Below, piece after piece: positions 1 to 10,775 of a stretch of DNA of 64,000 bases. Each line of letters opens with the position of its first letter. Position 1 is the stretch's first letter. This DNA is from Thermoleophilaceae bacterium (GTDB taxonomy: Bacteria; Actinomycetota; Thermoleophilia; Solirubrobacterales; Thermoleophilaceae), in NCBI GenBank assembly GCA_019683805.1, contig JADGHQ010000003.1, positions 24,862-88,861 of the forward strand, read 5' to 3'. The notes beneath the pieces were generated by a model that had not been told where the DNA came from, made no database searches, and was given only the letters and a program-made list of their open reading frames with translations. Made by a program: the position numbers and the translations under genes.

Positions 1-2
1 TC

Positions 3-356
3 GTCAAGTCCGGGGGCGAGTGGATCTCGTCGGTCGAGCTCGAGAACGCGGTGATGGCGCACCCGGATGTGCTCGAGGCCGCCGTGATCGCGGTGCCCGA
101 CGAGCGCTGGGGCGAGCGCCCGTGCGCGTGCGTGGTCAAGCGCGAGGGATCCTCCCTCGACGCCGACGGCCTGCGCGAGTTCCTCTCCGGGCGGGTCGCC
201 AAGTGGTGGCTGCCCGAGCGCGTCGAGTTCATCGACGAGGTGCCGAAGACCTCGGTCGGCAAGTTCGACAAGAAGGCGCTGCGCGCGCGCTTCGCGGACG
301 GGGAGCGCAGCGCTCGGGTCGGGAAGCCCGCGCCCGCCGCCGCGGCCGATGGCTGA
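3..356 (+). CDS. AMP-forming acyl-CoA synthetase, C-terminal part
   Basis: Last 117 codons of an ANL-superfamily acyl-CoA ligase whose start lies left of the window; the frame is open from base 3. These enzymes activate a carboxylic (here probably fatty) acid to the acyl-adenylate and then the CoA thioester. Visible are the A8 hinge (KSGGEWIS), the following helix ELENAV, and the A10 motif KTSVGK whose lysine (residue 87 of the fragment) contacts the adenylate. The medium/long-chain class is favoured by the hinge wording, but the substrate cannot be read from this piece. It stops 2 bases before the stop codon of the convergent M28 peptidase. Confidence 0.88.
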   Translation, partial: VKSGGEWISSVELENAVMAHPDVLEAAVIAVPDERWGERPCACVVKREGSSLDADGLREFLSGRVAKWWLPERVEFIDEVPKTSVGKFDKKALRARFADGERSARVGKPAPAAAADG

Positions 357-358
357 GC

Positions 359-1540
359 TCAGCCGCGCGCGAGACGGAGGATCGCGGCGCGCACGAGCCG
401 CGCCGCGTCCGCCACGCTCTCGTAGCGCACGCGGTCCGGCGTGTCGGTGGGCCAGTGGTAGTCGGTGGGGATCTTGTACTCGTCCACCGAGCCGAGCATC
501 AGCGCCGGGTAGCCGGCCCTGAGCGCCACGGTGGCGTCGGTCGAGTTGCGGAAACGCAGCCCTGGGTAAACGAAGATGCCGAGCTCCCGCGCGCACTCGT
601 GCAGCAGCTCGAGCAGGTCCCGCGAGTACCTGCGCATGCGCAGCATCCCCTCCGCCTCGAGCGCGAGCAGGTGCGGCGATCCGACGGTGTCGAGGCAGAT
701 GACGCGCGTGCGGTCGCGCGGCAGGCGCGGGAAGTGGCGCCGGCCCCACGCCTGCATCCCCTCGAGCAGCGACTCCTCTGAGCCCGTGAAGACGAGCAGC
801 ACGCGGATGCCGCGCGGCGGGTCGGCCGCGAGCCAGTGCGCGAGCGAGAGCAGCGCGGCGACCCCGGTCGCGTTGTCGTTCGCCCCGGGGACGACGCGGC
901 GCAGGCCGATGTCGGCCATCGCGGCCGCGTAGCCGGCCGAGATCGCGGCGCCCGCGACGCGCAGGCCCGAGCTGCGCGCGAGCGAGCCGAGCGCGGCGAG
1001 CGCAGGGCCCGCGACGGCGCCCCACATGGTGGGGGGCGTCGTCTTCGCGCGCTCGGCGAGCCTGGGGAGGCGGCGCAGCACCGCGCGCGGAAGCTCCGGG
1101 TGGAAGACGAGGCCCGAGTGGGCGGCGTCGTAGTGCGCGGCCACGACCACCGTCCGCGCGGCCTCCGCGGGGCCGAGCTCGACGGTGAGGTTCGTCGTCG
1201 TCCGCTTCGGCAGCGCGATGCGCCGCAGCACGTGCGGCCCCGCGTCGACGTCGTCGGCCGCCGCGGCGGCGGCGAGCGCCCCCAGCAGGGCGCCGCGGCG
1301 CCCGCCGAGCGCCGCCGCGGCGACGCCGGCCGCCGCCGTTATCCCGATCGGCAGCCAGTAGCCGCCGTGGACCGACTCGCGCTCTCGCCTCACCGGGAGG
1401 CCGAGGCCGGCGAGCTCGGCCGCGATCAGCTCGGCCGCGGCCAGCTCCCCCGCGGTCGCCGAGCCGCGCTCGAGCGCGGCGAGCCGCTCCACGCGCTCGC
1501 GCAGCTCAGGGACGCCGAGCAGCCCCTCGTCCGCGCTCAA
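359..1540 (-). CDS. M28-family zinc peptidase, membrane-associated
   Basis: 393-residue metallopeptidase of the M28 (aminopeptidase Y/S-like) family. The co-catalytic zinc ligands are all readable: HYD (His), DNATG (Asp), GSEE (Glu-Glu), the LDTVG Asp and the late YHWPTDTPD His. An Ala/Gly-rich hydrophobic stretch near residues 60-95 may be one or two membrane helices ahead of the catalytic part. I chose the TTG start at 1538-1540 because it overlaps the TGA of the upstream desaturase (TTGA), implying translational coupling, and because the frame upstream of it is the shadow of the desaturase. Substrate unknown; pairing with a lipid desaturase suggests an envelope role (inference). Confidence 0.8.
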   Translation of the reverse strand: MSADEGLLGVPELRERVERLAALERGSATAGELAAAELIAAELAGLGLPVRRERESVHGGYWLPIGITAAAGVAAAALGGRRGALLGALAAAAAADDVDAGPHVLRRIALPKRTTTNLTVELGPAEAARTVVVAAHYDAAHSGLVFHPELPRAVLRRLPRLAERAKTTPPTMWGAVAGPALAALGSLARSSGLRVAGAAISAGYAAAMADIGLRRVVPGANDNATGVAALLSLAHWLAADPPRGIRVLLVFTGSEESLLEGMQAWGRRHFPRLPRDRTRVICLDTVGSPHLLALEAEGMLRMRRYSRDLLELLHECARELGIFVYPGLRFRNSTDATVALRAGYPALMLGSVDEYKIPTDYHWPTDTPDRVRYESVADAARLVRAAILRLARG

Positions 1541-2448
1541 CCCGCCGCCCCGGCTCGCCGCTCTTCCTGCCGCTCGGGGCTGATGAGGACGACGTCGCGC
1601 GCGAGCCCGAGCCGGCGCAGCGCCGCGATCACGAGCGCGGAGAGGTCGAGCTCCCACCAGCGCAGCCCGTGGCGGGCGGAGCGGGGGAAGGCGTGGTGGT
1701 TGTGATGCCAGGACTCGCCGAGCGACGGCAGGGCGAGCCAGAAGACGTTGGTCGACCGGTCCTCGGTCGCAAAGCGCCGCCGGCCGTGGAAGTGGCAGAC
1801 CGAGTTGACGCTCCAGGTGACGTGGTGGAGCAGGAACACCCGCACGAGCCCGCCCCAGATCAGGCCGGTCACCGCGCCGCTCAGCTCGCCGGTGAGCAGC
1901 CAGCCGGCGGCGAAGGGGATCGCGAGCGTGAGCGCGACGAGCAGCGGGAAGGCGCGGTCGATCGCGCGCATCCCCGGATCCTCGACGAGGTCGCGCGCGT
2001 AGCGTCTGTGGTCGGCGGTCCCCTGCGTCTCGAACAGCCAGCCCATGTGGGCGTGCCAGAGCCCGCGCAGCACGCCGCGCACGCCGGGGCCGTGGCCGTG
2101 CGGGGAGTGGGGGTCGCCCTCGACGTCGGTGAAGGCGTGGTGCTTGCGGTGGTCCGCGACCCAGTCGATCACCGCGCCCTGCACGGCCATCGAGCCGAGC
2201 ACGGCGAAGGCGTAGCGGACCGCCCTCGGCGCGTCGAACGCGCGATGGGTGAGGAGGCGGTGGAAGCCGACGGTGACCCCGAGCCCCGTGAGCAGGTACA
2301 TCCCCGCGAGGATCGCGAGGTCGCTCCAGCCGACGCCGCCGTTCCAGAGCAGCACGAGCGCCGCCACGAAGCCGGCGAAGGGGAGCAGCACGCCGATCAG
2401 CGTGACGGTGCGCTCGGCCTGCGAGAGGGTGCGCTCCGTCTCTGACAT
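1537..2448 (-). CDS. membrane fatty-acid (acyl-CoA type) desaturase
   Basis: 303-residue integral membrane di-iron desaturase that would introduce a cis double bond into a fatty acyl chain, adjusting membrane fluidity. The three histidine boxes are intact: HRLLTH (about residue 63), HRKHH (about 101) and HNHH (about 238), separated by hydrophobic segments in the usual delta-9 desaturase order. It starts at an ATG with a TACGCT -10 hexamer only 6 bases upstream, so the mRNA is probably leaderless. It is first gene of a two-gene unit with the M28 peptidase and is divergent from the PucR-type regulator across 61 bases, making that regulator a candidate controller. Confidence 0.9.
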   Translation of the reverse strand: MSETERTLSQAERTVTLIGVLLPFAGFVAALVLLWNGGVGWSDLAILAGMYLLTGLGVTVGFHRLLTHRAFDAPRAVRYAFAVLGSMAVQGAVIDWVADHRKHHAFTDVEGDPHSPHGHGPGVRGVLRGLWHAHMGWLFETQGTADHRRYARDLVEDPGMRAIDRAFPLLVALTLAIPFAAGWLLTGELSGAVTGLIWGGLVRVFLLHHVTWSVNSVCHFHGRRRFATEDRSTNVFWLALPSLGESWHHNHHAFPRSARHGLRWWELDLSALVIAALRRLGLARDVVLISPERQEERRAGAAG

Positions 2449-2454
2449 GCTCTG

Positions 2455-2460
2455 AGCGTA
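2455..2460 (-). promoter_or_regulatory. -10 element of desaturase, leaderless type
   Basis: TACGCT on the minus strand, 6 bases before the ATG. No clear -35 and no Shine-Dalgarno, as at many unit-opening genes here. Confidence 0.5.
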
Positions 2461-2509
2461 TGAACGGCTTCGGGTTGCGATCTACCGCCGTCCGGCACAT
2501 CATCGCGGT

Positions 2510-3694
2510 GTGGCTTTGAGCGATCGCACAAATGTGCTGCGCCCGGCGCCCTGGCAGTCCCTCGACCCGGCGGTCGCCGAGCCGCTCTGGCCGGTCGTCC
2601 CGCGGCTCGTCGAGGAGGTGATGGCCGCCGTGCTCGCCGCCGTGCCGATGTACGAGGGCGTCCTCGACCACAACGTCAAGCGCGGCGTGGAGCAGGGGCT
2701 GCGGGGGTTCCTCGAGCTGATCGAGGGCCGGCACGGCGGCCAGCTCCCGGGCCGCGACGTGTACGTCTGGTTCGGCCGCGGCGAGTCGCGCAACGGGCGG
2801 CCGCTCGACGCGCTGCTCACGGCCTACCGGGCCGGCGCGCAGGTGGCGTGGCGCGGGCTCGCGGAGGCGGGTCACCGCGCCGGGCTCGAGCCGAGCACGC
2901 TCTACACCCTCGCGGAGGCGATCTTCGCCTACGTCGACGAGCTCTCCTCGGCGTCGGCCGAGGGCTTCGCGCAGGAGCAGTCCGTGCTCGCGCAGGAGCG
3001 CCAGGAGCGGTGCCGGCGGCTGGTCGAGCTGCTCCTGCGCGAGCCGCCCTCGGACCCGACGGAGCTCGAGGAGACGGCGCGCGCGGTGCCCTGGGAGCTG
3101 CCGCGCCGGCTCGCGGTGCTCGTGCTCGCCGAGGAGGATGTGCGGCGCGTCGAGGCGCGGCTGCCCGCCGACGCGATCGTCGCCGCCCGCGGCGGCCTCG
3201 CGCGCGCGGTCGTCCCCGATCCCGAAGGACCCGGCCGCCGCGCCGCGCTCGAGCGGGCGCTAGGCGGCGCGCCCGCCGGCCTCGGCCCCGCCGTCGTGCC
3301 CGTAGAGGCGGCGCGCTCGGCGCGCGAGGCGCAGCTCGCCTTCGCGATCGCGCGCGAGCGGCCGGAGGCCGGCCTCGTCGCAGCGCGCGAGCGGCTGCTC
3401 GACGTCATCCTCGCGCAGGACAGGATCCTCGCCGGAGAGCTCGTGCGCCGCAGGCTCGCGCCGCTCGAGGAGCTCCCCGCGGGCGCGCGCGAGCGCCTGC
3501 TCCAGACGCTCGCGGCGTGGCTAGAGTGCCAGGGCAGTGCGCGCGCCGCCGCAAGGCGGCTCCACGTGCACGTGCAGACGGTGCGCTATCGGCTCGGCCG
3601 GCTGCGCGAGCTGCTCGGCGACGCGCTCGACGAGCCGCGCGCGCGGCTCGAGCTCGAGCTGGCGCTGCGCGTCGCCGGGCTCGCCTACCCGTAG
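2510..3694 (+). CDS. PucR-family helix-turn-helix regulator
   Basis: 394-residue transcription factor. The C-terminal 60 residues form the PucR-type helix-turn-helix: leucine-rich lead-in (LAAWLE), then SARAAARRLHVHVQTVRYRLGR, the typical wording of this family. The N-terminal 150 residues resemble the helical RsbRD/sensory region found in many actinobacterial PucR proteins. The start is the GTG at 2510; an upstream -10 is not obvious. It is divergent from the desaturase gene, so local control of lipid desaturation is possible but only inferred from position. Effector unknown. Confidence 0.85.
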   Translation: MALSDRTNVLRPAPWQSLDPAVAEPLWPVVPRLVEEVMAAVLAAVPMYEGVLDHNVKRGVEQGLRGFLELIEGRHGGQLPGRDVYVWFGRGESRNGRPLDALLTAYRAGAQVAWRGLAEAGHRAGLEPSTLYTLAEAIFAYVDELSSASAEGFAQEQSVLAQERQERCRRLVELLLREPPSDPTELEETARAVPWELPRRLAVLVLAEEDVRRVEARLPADAIVAARGGLARAVVPDPEGPGRRAALERALGGAPAGLGPAVVPVEAARSAREAQLAFAIARERPEAGLVAARERLLDVILAQDRILAGELVRRRLAPLEELPAGARERLLQTLAAWLECQGSARAAARRLHVHVQTVRYRLGRLRELLGDALDEPRARLELELALRVAGLAYP

Positions 3695-3729
3695 GGCTCG
3701 CGCAGCGACGCGGGACCATGCCGTTGCAG

Positions 3730-3743
3730 CGGACGAGCGTCCG
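3730..3743. promoter_or_regulatory. inverted repeat, candidate XRE operator
   Basis: CGGAC-GAGC-GTCCG, a perfect 5-bp-arm inverted repeat that ends 3 bases upstream of the -10 hexamer TAACGT (3747-3752) of the following XRE gene. The position between -35 and -10 would suit autorepression. Function inferred from place only. Confidence 0.35.
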
Positions 3744-3746
3744 TGA

Positions 3747-3752
3747 TAACGT
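3747..3752 (+). promoter_or_regulatory. -10 element of XRE-cupin gene, leaderless type
   Basis: TAACGT with 9 bases between it and the GTG start; an optional TTGCAG lies upstream at 3724-3729 with a longish spacer. No Shine-Dalgarno. Confidence 0.5.
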
Positions 3753-3761
3753 ACAGAGCCC

Positions 3762-4355
3762 GTGACGACCGCCACCCCCATCGTCGAGCCCCAGGCCGTC
3801 GGCAGCCGCGTGCGCGCGCTGCGTGAGGGCATGGGGCTGTCGCTGCGCGAGCTCGCGGAGCGCAGCGGCGTCTCCGCCCAGATGCTGAGCCAGGTCGAGC
3901 GCGGCGCTACCAGCCCCACGCTCGCCGTCGCCGGCCGCATCGCCTCGGGCCTCGAGCTGACGCTCTCGCAGCTGCTGCGGCTCGACGAGTCGGACGGCGT
4001 GACGGTCGTGCGCAGGGACGAGCGGTTGAGGCCCGCCCAGCGCGTGCCCGGCCACCGCTTCGAGGTGCTCACGCCCGCGCTGCCCGGCCAGCGTGCGGAG
4101 GTCTCGCAGCACGTGCTCGAGCCGGGCGCCGCCACGGGCGGCCCCGACGATCCCCCGATGCACGAGCCGGGCAGTCGCGAGACGGCGGTCGTCCTGCGCG
4201 GGCGGCTCACGCTGGTCTGCGACGGCGCCTGCCACGAGCTCGGCGAGGGCGACGCCGTGACCTTCGACGCGGACCTGCCGCACCATTTCGAGAACCCCGG
4301 CGAGGCGGACGCGGAGTTCCTCGCGGTCGTCTCCGCAGGCCTCAGGAGGAGCTAG
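3762..4355 (+). CDS. XRE-family regulator with C-terminal cupin domain
   Basis: 197 residues: an N-terminal Cro/C1-type helix-turn-helix at about residues 12-67 ([21 protein letters not shown] is the recognition part), then a cupin barrel in the last 90 residues ([10 protein letters not shown]...[16 protein letters not shown]...[18 protein letters not shown]) which normally senses a small metabolite. It ends 8 bases before leuC, and the leuC ribosome-binding site AGGAGG lies inside its last codons, so it probably heads the leu transcription unit and may regulate it and itself through the palindrome in its promoter. The effector is unknown. Confidence 0.85.
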   Translation: MTTATPIVEPQAVGSRVRALREGMGLSLRELAERSGVSAQMLSQVERGATSPTLAVAGRIASGLELTLSQLLRLDESDGVTVVRRDERLRPAQRVPGHRFEVLTPALPGQRAEVSQHVLEPGAATGGPDDPPMHEPGSRETAVVLRGRLTLVCDGACHELGEGDAVTFDADLPHHFENPGEADAEFLAVVSAGLRRS

Positions 4356-4363
4356 ACGCCACC

Positions 4364-5746
4364 ATGCCCAAGACGCTGTTCGAGAAGATCTGGGAGGCCC
4401 ACGAGATCGAGCCCGGCCTGCTCTGGATCGACCTGCACCTCGTGCACGAGGTCACCTCGCCGCAGGCCTTCGAGGGGCTCCGGCTCGCCGGCCGCGAGGT
4501 GCGCCGGCCCGACCGCACCCTCGCGACCGCCGACCACAACGTCCCGACCGACGGCTCGACGCGCGCCGACCAGATCCGCGACCAGCTCTCGCGCGTGCAG
4601 GTCGAGACGCTCGAGCGCAACTGCGCGGAGTTCGGCGTGCCGCTCTACTCGATCGGCTCCCGCCGCCAGGGCATCGTGCACGTCATCGGGCCGGAGCTCG
4701 GGGTCACGCAGCCCGGCATGACGATCGTCTGCGGCGACTCGCACACCGCCACGCACGGCGCGTTCGGCGCGCTCGCGTTCGGGATCGGGACGAGCGAGGT
4801 CGAGCACGTGCTCGCCACCCAGACGCTGCGCCAGGCCAAGCCGAAGGCGATGCGCATCACCTATGTCGGCGAGCTCGGCTTCGGGGTCACGCCGAAGGAC
4901 CTGATCCTCGGCACGATCGGCCGCATCGGCACCGGCGGCGGCGTGGGCCACGTGATCGAGTACGCGGGCCCCGTGATCGAGGGGATCTCGATGGAGGGCC
5001 GCATGACGATCTGCAACATGACGATCGAGGGCGGCGGCCGCGCCGGCATGGTCGCGCCCGACGACACCACCTTCGAGTGGATCGAGGGCCGCGAGGCGGC
5101 GCCCGAGGACTTCGACGAGGCGGTGGCGCGCTGGCGCGAGCTGCGCAGCGACGAGGGGGCGAGCTTCGACACCGAGGTCGAGATCGACGCCTCCGAGATC
5201 TCGCCGCAGGTCACCTGGGGGACGACCCCGGGCATGGTCACCGACGTGACCGGCACGGTGCCCGAGCCACGCAGCGAGGCCGATGAGCGCGCGCTCGCCT
5301 ACATGGGCCTCGAGCCGGGCACGGCGATCGAGGAGATCGAGCTCGACCGCGTGTTCATCGGCTCGTGCACGAACTCGCGGATCGGCGACCTGCGCGCCGC
5401 CGCGAAGATGGTCGCGGGCCGCAAGGTCCACCCGCGCGTGCGGGCGATGGTCGTGCCGGGCTCCCAGCAGGTGCGCGCGCAGGCCGAAGCCGAGGGGCTC
5501 GACCGCATCTTCAAGGAGGCGGGCTTCGACTGGCGCTCGGCGGGCTGCTCGATGTGCCTCGGCATGAACCCCGACACGCTCTCGCCGGGCGAGCGCTGCG
5601 CCTCGACCTCGAACCGCAACTTCGAGGGGCGCCAGGGGCGCGGCGGCCGCACGCACCTCGTCAGCCCGGAGATGGCGGCGGCCGCCGCGATCGCCGGGCA
5701 CTTCGTCGACATCCGCAACTGGGACCGCGAGGAGGCACTCGTCTAG
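4364..5746 (+). CDS. leuC: 3-isopropylmalate dehydratase large subunit
   Basis: 460 residues, full length for bacterial LeuC, the aconitase-type subunit that with LeuD isomerises 2-isopropylmalate to 3-isopropylmalate in leucine synthesis; the same complex can act on citramalate for isoleucine. The three cysteines that hold the [4Fe-4S] cluster are C335 (in FIGSCTNSR) and C395/C398 (GCSMCLG). The AGGAGG ribosome-binding site lies in the end of the XRE-cupin gene, and the leuD ATG follows the TAG stop with no spacing. Cytoplasmic. Confidence 0.97.
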   Translation: MPKTLFEKIWEAHEIEPGLLWIDLHLVHEVTSPQAFEGLRLAGREVRRPDRTLATADHNVPTDGSTRADQIRDQLSRVQVETLERNCAEFGVPLYSIGSRRQGIVHVIGPELGVTQPGMTIVCGDSHTATHGAFGALAFGIGTSEVEHVLATQTLRQAKPKAMRITYVGELGFGVTPKDLILGTIGRIGTGGGVGHVIEYAGPVIEGISMEGRMTICNMTIEGGGRAGMVAPDDTTFEWIEGREAAPEDFDEAVARWRELRSDEGASFDTEVEIDASEISPQVTWGTTPGMVTDVTGTVPEPRSEADERALAYMGLEPGTAIEEIELDRVFIGSCTNSRIGDLRAAAKMVAGRKVHPRVRAMVVPGSQQVRAQAEAEGLDRIFKEAGFDWRSAGCSMCLGMNPDTLSPGERCASTSNRNFEGRQGRGGRTHLVSPEMAAAAAIAGHFVDIRNWDREEALV

Positions 5747-6310
5747 ATGGAGCCGATCAACGTCGTCACGGGAGGCGTCACGGTCCTCGACCGCGCCGAC
5801 GTCGACACCGACCAGATCATGCCGGCGCAGTTCCTCAAGCGGATCGAGCGCACGGGCTTCGGCGAGTTCCTCTTCTACGAGTGGCGCAAGGACCCGAGCT
5901 GGCGGCTCGACAAGAACCCGATCCTCGTCACCGGCCCTAACTTCGGCTGCGGCTCCTCGCGCGAGCACGCGCCGTGGGGCCTGCAGGACTACGGCTTCAG
6001 GGCGATCGTCGCCCCGTCGTTCGCGGACATCTTCTTCAACAACTGCACGAAGATCGGCCTGCTGCCGGTCGTGCTGCCCGAGGAGGACGTGCGCTCGCTC
6101 ATGCAGGCGGACGAGGCGACGATCGACCTCGCGCGCCAGACCGTCGAGTGGGACGGCCGCAGCGCCTCGTTCGAGATCGACCCCGAGGTCAAGCACCGGC
6201 TGCTGAACGGGCTCGACGACATCGGCGTCACCCTCCAGAGCGAGGAAGCGATCGCCGCCTACGAGCGCGAGCGCGAGCGCAGCGGCCCCGTGACCACCGC
6301 GCTCGCGTGA
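5747..6310 (+). CDS. leuD: 3-isopropylmalate dehydratase small subunit
   Basis: 187 residues, the swivelling domain partner of LeuC. Family hallmarks are the [14 protein letters not shown] segment near the N-terminus and the [15 protein letters not shown] loop (about residues 64-78) that contributes to substrate binding. The ATG abuts the leuC stop, so both subunits are made from one message in equal amounts. Its TGA overlaps the GTG of the following methyltransferase gene (GTGA). Confidence 0.97.
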   Translation: MEPINVVTGGVTVLDRADVDTDQIMPAQFLKRIERTGFGEFLFYEWRKDPSWRLDKNPILVTGPNFGCGSSREHAPWGLQDYGFRAIVAPSFADIFFNNCTKIGLLPVVLPEEDVRSLMQADEATIDLARQTVEWDGRSASFEIDPEVKHRLLNGLDDIGVTLQSEEAIAAYERERERSGPVTTALA

Positions 6311-7083
6311 GCGGCGGGGCGGGGTCGACCCGCGACTGGGACGCGAGCGTCTACGACCGCGTGTCGGACCCTCAGCTCGACTGGGGCAGGCGCGTGGTCG
6401 AGCGGCTCGCGCTCGAAGGCGACGAGACCGTGCTCGACGCGGGCTGCGGCACCGGGCGGGTGACGGCCCTGCTGCTCGAGCGGCTGCCGCGCGGGCGCGT
6501 GATCGCGGTCGACGGCTCGCCGGCGATGGCGGAGAAGGCGCGCGCGGCGCTGCCCGCCGACCGGGTCGAGGTGCGCGTCGCGGACCTGCTCGAGCTCGAG
6601 CTCGAGGAGCCCGTCGACGCCGCCTTCTCGACGGCCGTCTTCCACTGGATCGCCGACCGACCGCGGCTGTTCCGCAGGCTCCACGCCGCGCTCCGACCGG
6701 GGGCGCGGCTCGTGGCCCAGTGCGGCGGCCAGGGCAACCTCGCGGGCTTCATGGAGGAGGTCGAGGCGGTGATCGCGCGCGAGCCGTTCGCGGCAGCGCT
6801 CGAGGGCTGGGAGCGGCCGTGGCTCTTCTCGTCGCCCGCCGAGGCCGCGCTCGCGCTCGCCGACGCCGGCTTCGAGCAGGTCGACTGCTGGCTCGAGCCG
6901 GCGCCCGTCGTCCTCGACGACCCCCGCGACTTCCTGCGCACCGTCGTGCTTGCGCCTCACCTCGACGTGCTCCCCGACGAGCTCGGTGACGAGCTGCTCG
7001 ACCGCGTGCTCGAGCGTGCGGGCGCGCCGCTCACGCTCGACTACGTGCGCCTCAACATCACAGCCACGAGAGGAGACGACTAG
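6307..7083 (+). CDS. Tam-like SAM-dependent O-methyltransferase
   Basis: 258-residue class I methyltransferase resembling trans-aconitate 2-methyltransferase (Tam/Tmt1). The start wording [13 protein letters not shown], the SAM loop LDAGCGTGR (43-51), the acidic VDGSPAM strand and FHWIADR are all Tam-like. I chose the GTG at 6307 because it overlaps the leuD TGA. It is locked between leuD and leuB, which end 0-4 bases away. Known members methylate trans-aconitate, and the yeast enzyme also methylates 3-isopropylmalate, the very product of LeuCD. A role in capping or removing such acids is therefore inferred from context; the substrate is not proven. Confidence 0.8.
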   Translation: MSGGAGSTRDWDASVYDRVSDPQLDWGRRVVERLALEGDETVLDAGCGTGRVTALLLERLPRGRVIAVDGSPAMAEKARAALPADRVEVRVADLLELELEEPVDAAFSTAVFHWIADRPRLFRRLHAALRPGARLVAQCGGQGNLAGFMEEVEAVIAREPFAAALEGWERPWLFSSPAEAALALADAGFEQVDCWLEPAPVVLDDPRDFLRTVVLAPHLDVLPDELGDELLDRVLERAGAPLTLDYVRLNITATRGDD

Positions 7084-8106
7084 ATGGCAAGGCCCAGGAT
7101 CGTCGCCCTGCCGGGCGACGGCATCGGCCCCGAGATCATGGCGGCCGCGCGCGAGCTGCTCGAGCGCCTCGGCGACTTCGAGATCGAGGAGCGCCCGATC
7201 GGCGGCGCCTCGATCGACGCGCACGGCACGGCCCTCACAGACGAGACGCTCGCGGCCTGCAGGCGGGCGGACGCCGTGCTGCTGGCGGCCGTGGGCGGCC
7301 CGAAGTGGGACACGACCGACCCCGACGCGCCGCGGCCCGAGCAGGGCCTGCTCGGCCTGCGCAAGGGCCTCGGGCTGTTCGCGAACCTGCGTCCCGTGCG
7401 GCCCCCGCGCGCGCTGCTCGACGGAAGCCCCCTGCGGCGCGAGCGGATCGAGGGCACGGACCTGCTCGTTGTGAGGGAGCTGACCGGCGGGATCTACTTC
7501 GGCGAGCGCGGGCGCGAGGACGCGCGCGCCTTCGACACGTGCGTCTACAGCGTCGAGGAGATCGAGCGCATCGCCGAGGTGGCGTTCCGCTTCGCGCGCC
7601 GGAAGGTGACGAGCGTGGACAAGGCCAACGTGCTCGAGACCTCGCGCCTGTGGCGGGAGACGGTCACGCGCGCGGCCGAGGGCCGCGACGTCGAGCTCGA
7701 GCACCTGCTCGTCGACAACGCCGCGATGCAGCTCGTCTCGCGGCCGGCGGAGTTCGACGTGATTCTCACCGAGAACATGTTCGGCGACATCCTCAGCGAC
7801 GAGGCCGCGATGCTCACCGGCTCGATCGGGATGCTCCCGAGCGCGTCCGTCGGCGACAGCGGCCCCGGCCTCTTCGAGCCGGTCCACGGCTCGGCGCCCG
7901 ACATCGCCGGCACGGGACGGGCGAACCCCCTCGCGATGTTCGGCTCGGTGGCCATGATGCTGCGCTACGGGCTCGGTCGCCAGGAAGAGGCGGCGGCCGT
8001 AGAATCGGCGGTGGATCGGGCGCTCGAGGCGGGCCTGCGGACCCGCGACCTCGGCGGCGAAGCCGGAACGGAGGACGCCACGAAGGCCGTCCTCGCGAAC
8101 CTCTAA
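7084..8106 (+). CDS. leuB: 3-isopropylmalate dehydrogenase
   Basis: 340 residues. Oxidatively decarboxylates 3-isopropylmalate to 2-ketoisocaproate with NAD+; with CimA and LeuCD it can also carry the citramalate route to 2-ketobutyrate. Seen: the opening [14 protein letters not shown], the arginine-rich substrate loop FANLRPVR, the [11 protein letters not shown] segment with the catalytic lysine, the metal-binding [12 protein letters not shown] and the nucleotide loop [17 protein letters not shown]. The ATG directly follows the methyltransferase stop, with AGAGGAGA as ribosome-binding site inside that gene. Confidence 0.96.
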   Translation: MARPRIVALPGDGIGPEIMAAARELLERLGDFEIEERPIGGASIDAHGTALTDETLAACRRADAVLLAAVGGPKWDTTDPDAPRPEQGLLGLRKGLGLFANLRPVRPPRALLDGSPLRRERIEGTDLLVVRELTGGIYFGERGREDARAFDTCVYSVEEIERIAEVAFRFARRKVTSVDKANVLETSRLWRETVTRAAEGRDVELEHLLVDNAAMQLVSRPAEFDVILTENMFGDILSDEAAMLTGSIGMLPSASVGDSGPGLFEPVHGSAPDIAGTGRANPLAMFGSVAMMLRYGLGRQEEAAAVESAVDRALEAGLRTRDLGGEAGTEDATKAVLANL

Positions 8107-8124
8107 CGACGCAGGAGGAAGTAC

Positions 8125-9051
8125 GTGCAGACCGCGGACCTCATCTGGCTGAACGGGGAGTTCGTCGCCTGGGAGGACGCCAAGGTCCACGTACTCACGC
8201 ACGCCCTCCACTACGGGACGGGCGTATTCGAGGGCATCCGGGCCTACGAGACGGATCGCGGCACGGCGATCTTCCGCCACGCCGACCACCTCGACCGCCT
8301 GGAGCGCTCGGCGCGCTTCTATCACATGGAGCTGCCCTACACGCGCGAGCAGCTGCGCGAGGTCACGCACGAGCTGATCGTGCGCAACAACCTGCGCTCC
8401 TGCTACATCCGGCCGCTGATCTACCGCGGCTACGGGCCGATGGGCCTGTTCCCGCTCGACAACCCGGTCGAGGCGATGATCGCGGTGTGGGAGTGGGGCG
8501 CCTACCTCGGCGAGGACGGGAAGCGCAACGGCGTCCGCGCCAAGGTGTCGTCCTGGCGGCGGATCTCGCCCGACGCGCTCTACCCGCACGCCAAGGCCTC
8601 GGGGCAGTACCTGAACTCGGTGCTCGCGAAGATCGAGGCCTCGAAGGCGGGCTACGACGAGGCGATCCTGCTCGACCACAACTCGTTCGTCTGCGAGGGC
8701 ACCGGCGAGAACATCTTCGTCGTCAAGGACGGGGTCATCTACACGCCGCCGCAGACGACATCGATCCTCGACGGCATCAACCGCAAGTCCGTGATCGCGA
8801 TCGCGCGCGACCTCGGCTTCGAGGTGGTCGAGCGCGACATCGCGCGCGGGGAGCTGATCCTCGCCGACGAGGTCTTCATGACGGGCACGGCGGCGGAGCT
8901 GACGCCGATCCGCGAGATCGACGACATCGCGATCGGCGCGCCGGGCGAGATCACCCGGCAGATCCAGCAGGTGTTCGACGACGCGCTCTGCGGCCGCGCG
9001 CCGCAGTACGCCGAGTGGCTCGACTTCGTCGAAGTACCATCCAAGGCGTGA
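8125..9051 (+). CDS. ilvE: branched-chain amino acid aminotransferase
   Basis: 308-residue fold-type IV PLP aminotransferase that transfers the amino group from glutamate to the keto acids of leucine, isoleucine and valine. The PLP lysine is K157 in HAKASGQYLNS; the EGTGENIF loop and GTAAELTPI (cofactor phosphate binding) are intact. The GTG start is preceded by an AGGAGGA ribosome-binding site. It is the fifth gene of the leu unit and completes the pathway begun by leuCDB. Confidence 0.95.
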   Translation: MQTADLIWLNGEFVAWEDAKVHVLTHALHYGTGVFEGIRAYETDRGTAIFRHADHLDRLERSARFYHMELPYTREQLREVTHELIVRNNLRSCYIRPLIYRGYGPMGLFPLDNPVEAMIAVWEWGAYLGEDGKRNGVRAKVSSWRRISPDALYPHAKASGQYLNSVLAKIEASKAGYDEAILLDHNSFVCEGTGENIFVVKDGVIYTPPQTTSILDGINRKSVIAIARDLGFEVVERDIARGELILADEVFMTGTAAELTPIREIDDIAIGAPGEITRQIQQVFDDALCGRAPQYAEWLDFVEVPSKA

Positions 9052-9147
9052 GCGCCGGCCTCGGGCACCACGGGCGAATTACCTCGGCGACGCAGTCGCG
9101 CCTCTGAGCGCGCGCGTCGCCGCAGGCATTCGTCCCGTCCGCTCGAA

Positions 9148-9159
9148 CTTTCCCGAAAG
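9148..9159 (+). promoter_or_regulatory. small hairpin over the cimA ribosome-binding site
   Basis: CTTTC-CC-GAAAG, perfect 5-base arms, 8 bases before the cimA GTG. Its 3' arm GAAAGG is the only Shine-Dalgarno-like sequence, so folding could restrain translation. The rest of the 116-base ilvE-cimA gap shows no convincing promoter. Confidence 0.3.
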
Positions 9160-9167
9160 GCGTTCCC

Positions 9168-10771
<1,604 letters not shown>

Positions 10772-10775
<4 letters not shown>

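Noticed and set aside
359..2875. Single 838-residue reverse-strand protein
   Set aside because: It is the M28 peptidase frame continuing as an antisense shadow through the desaturase; the peptidase starts at 1540.
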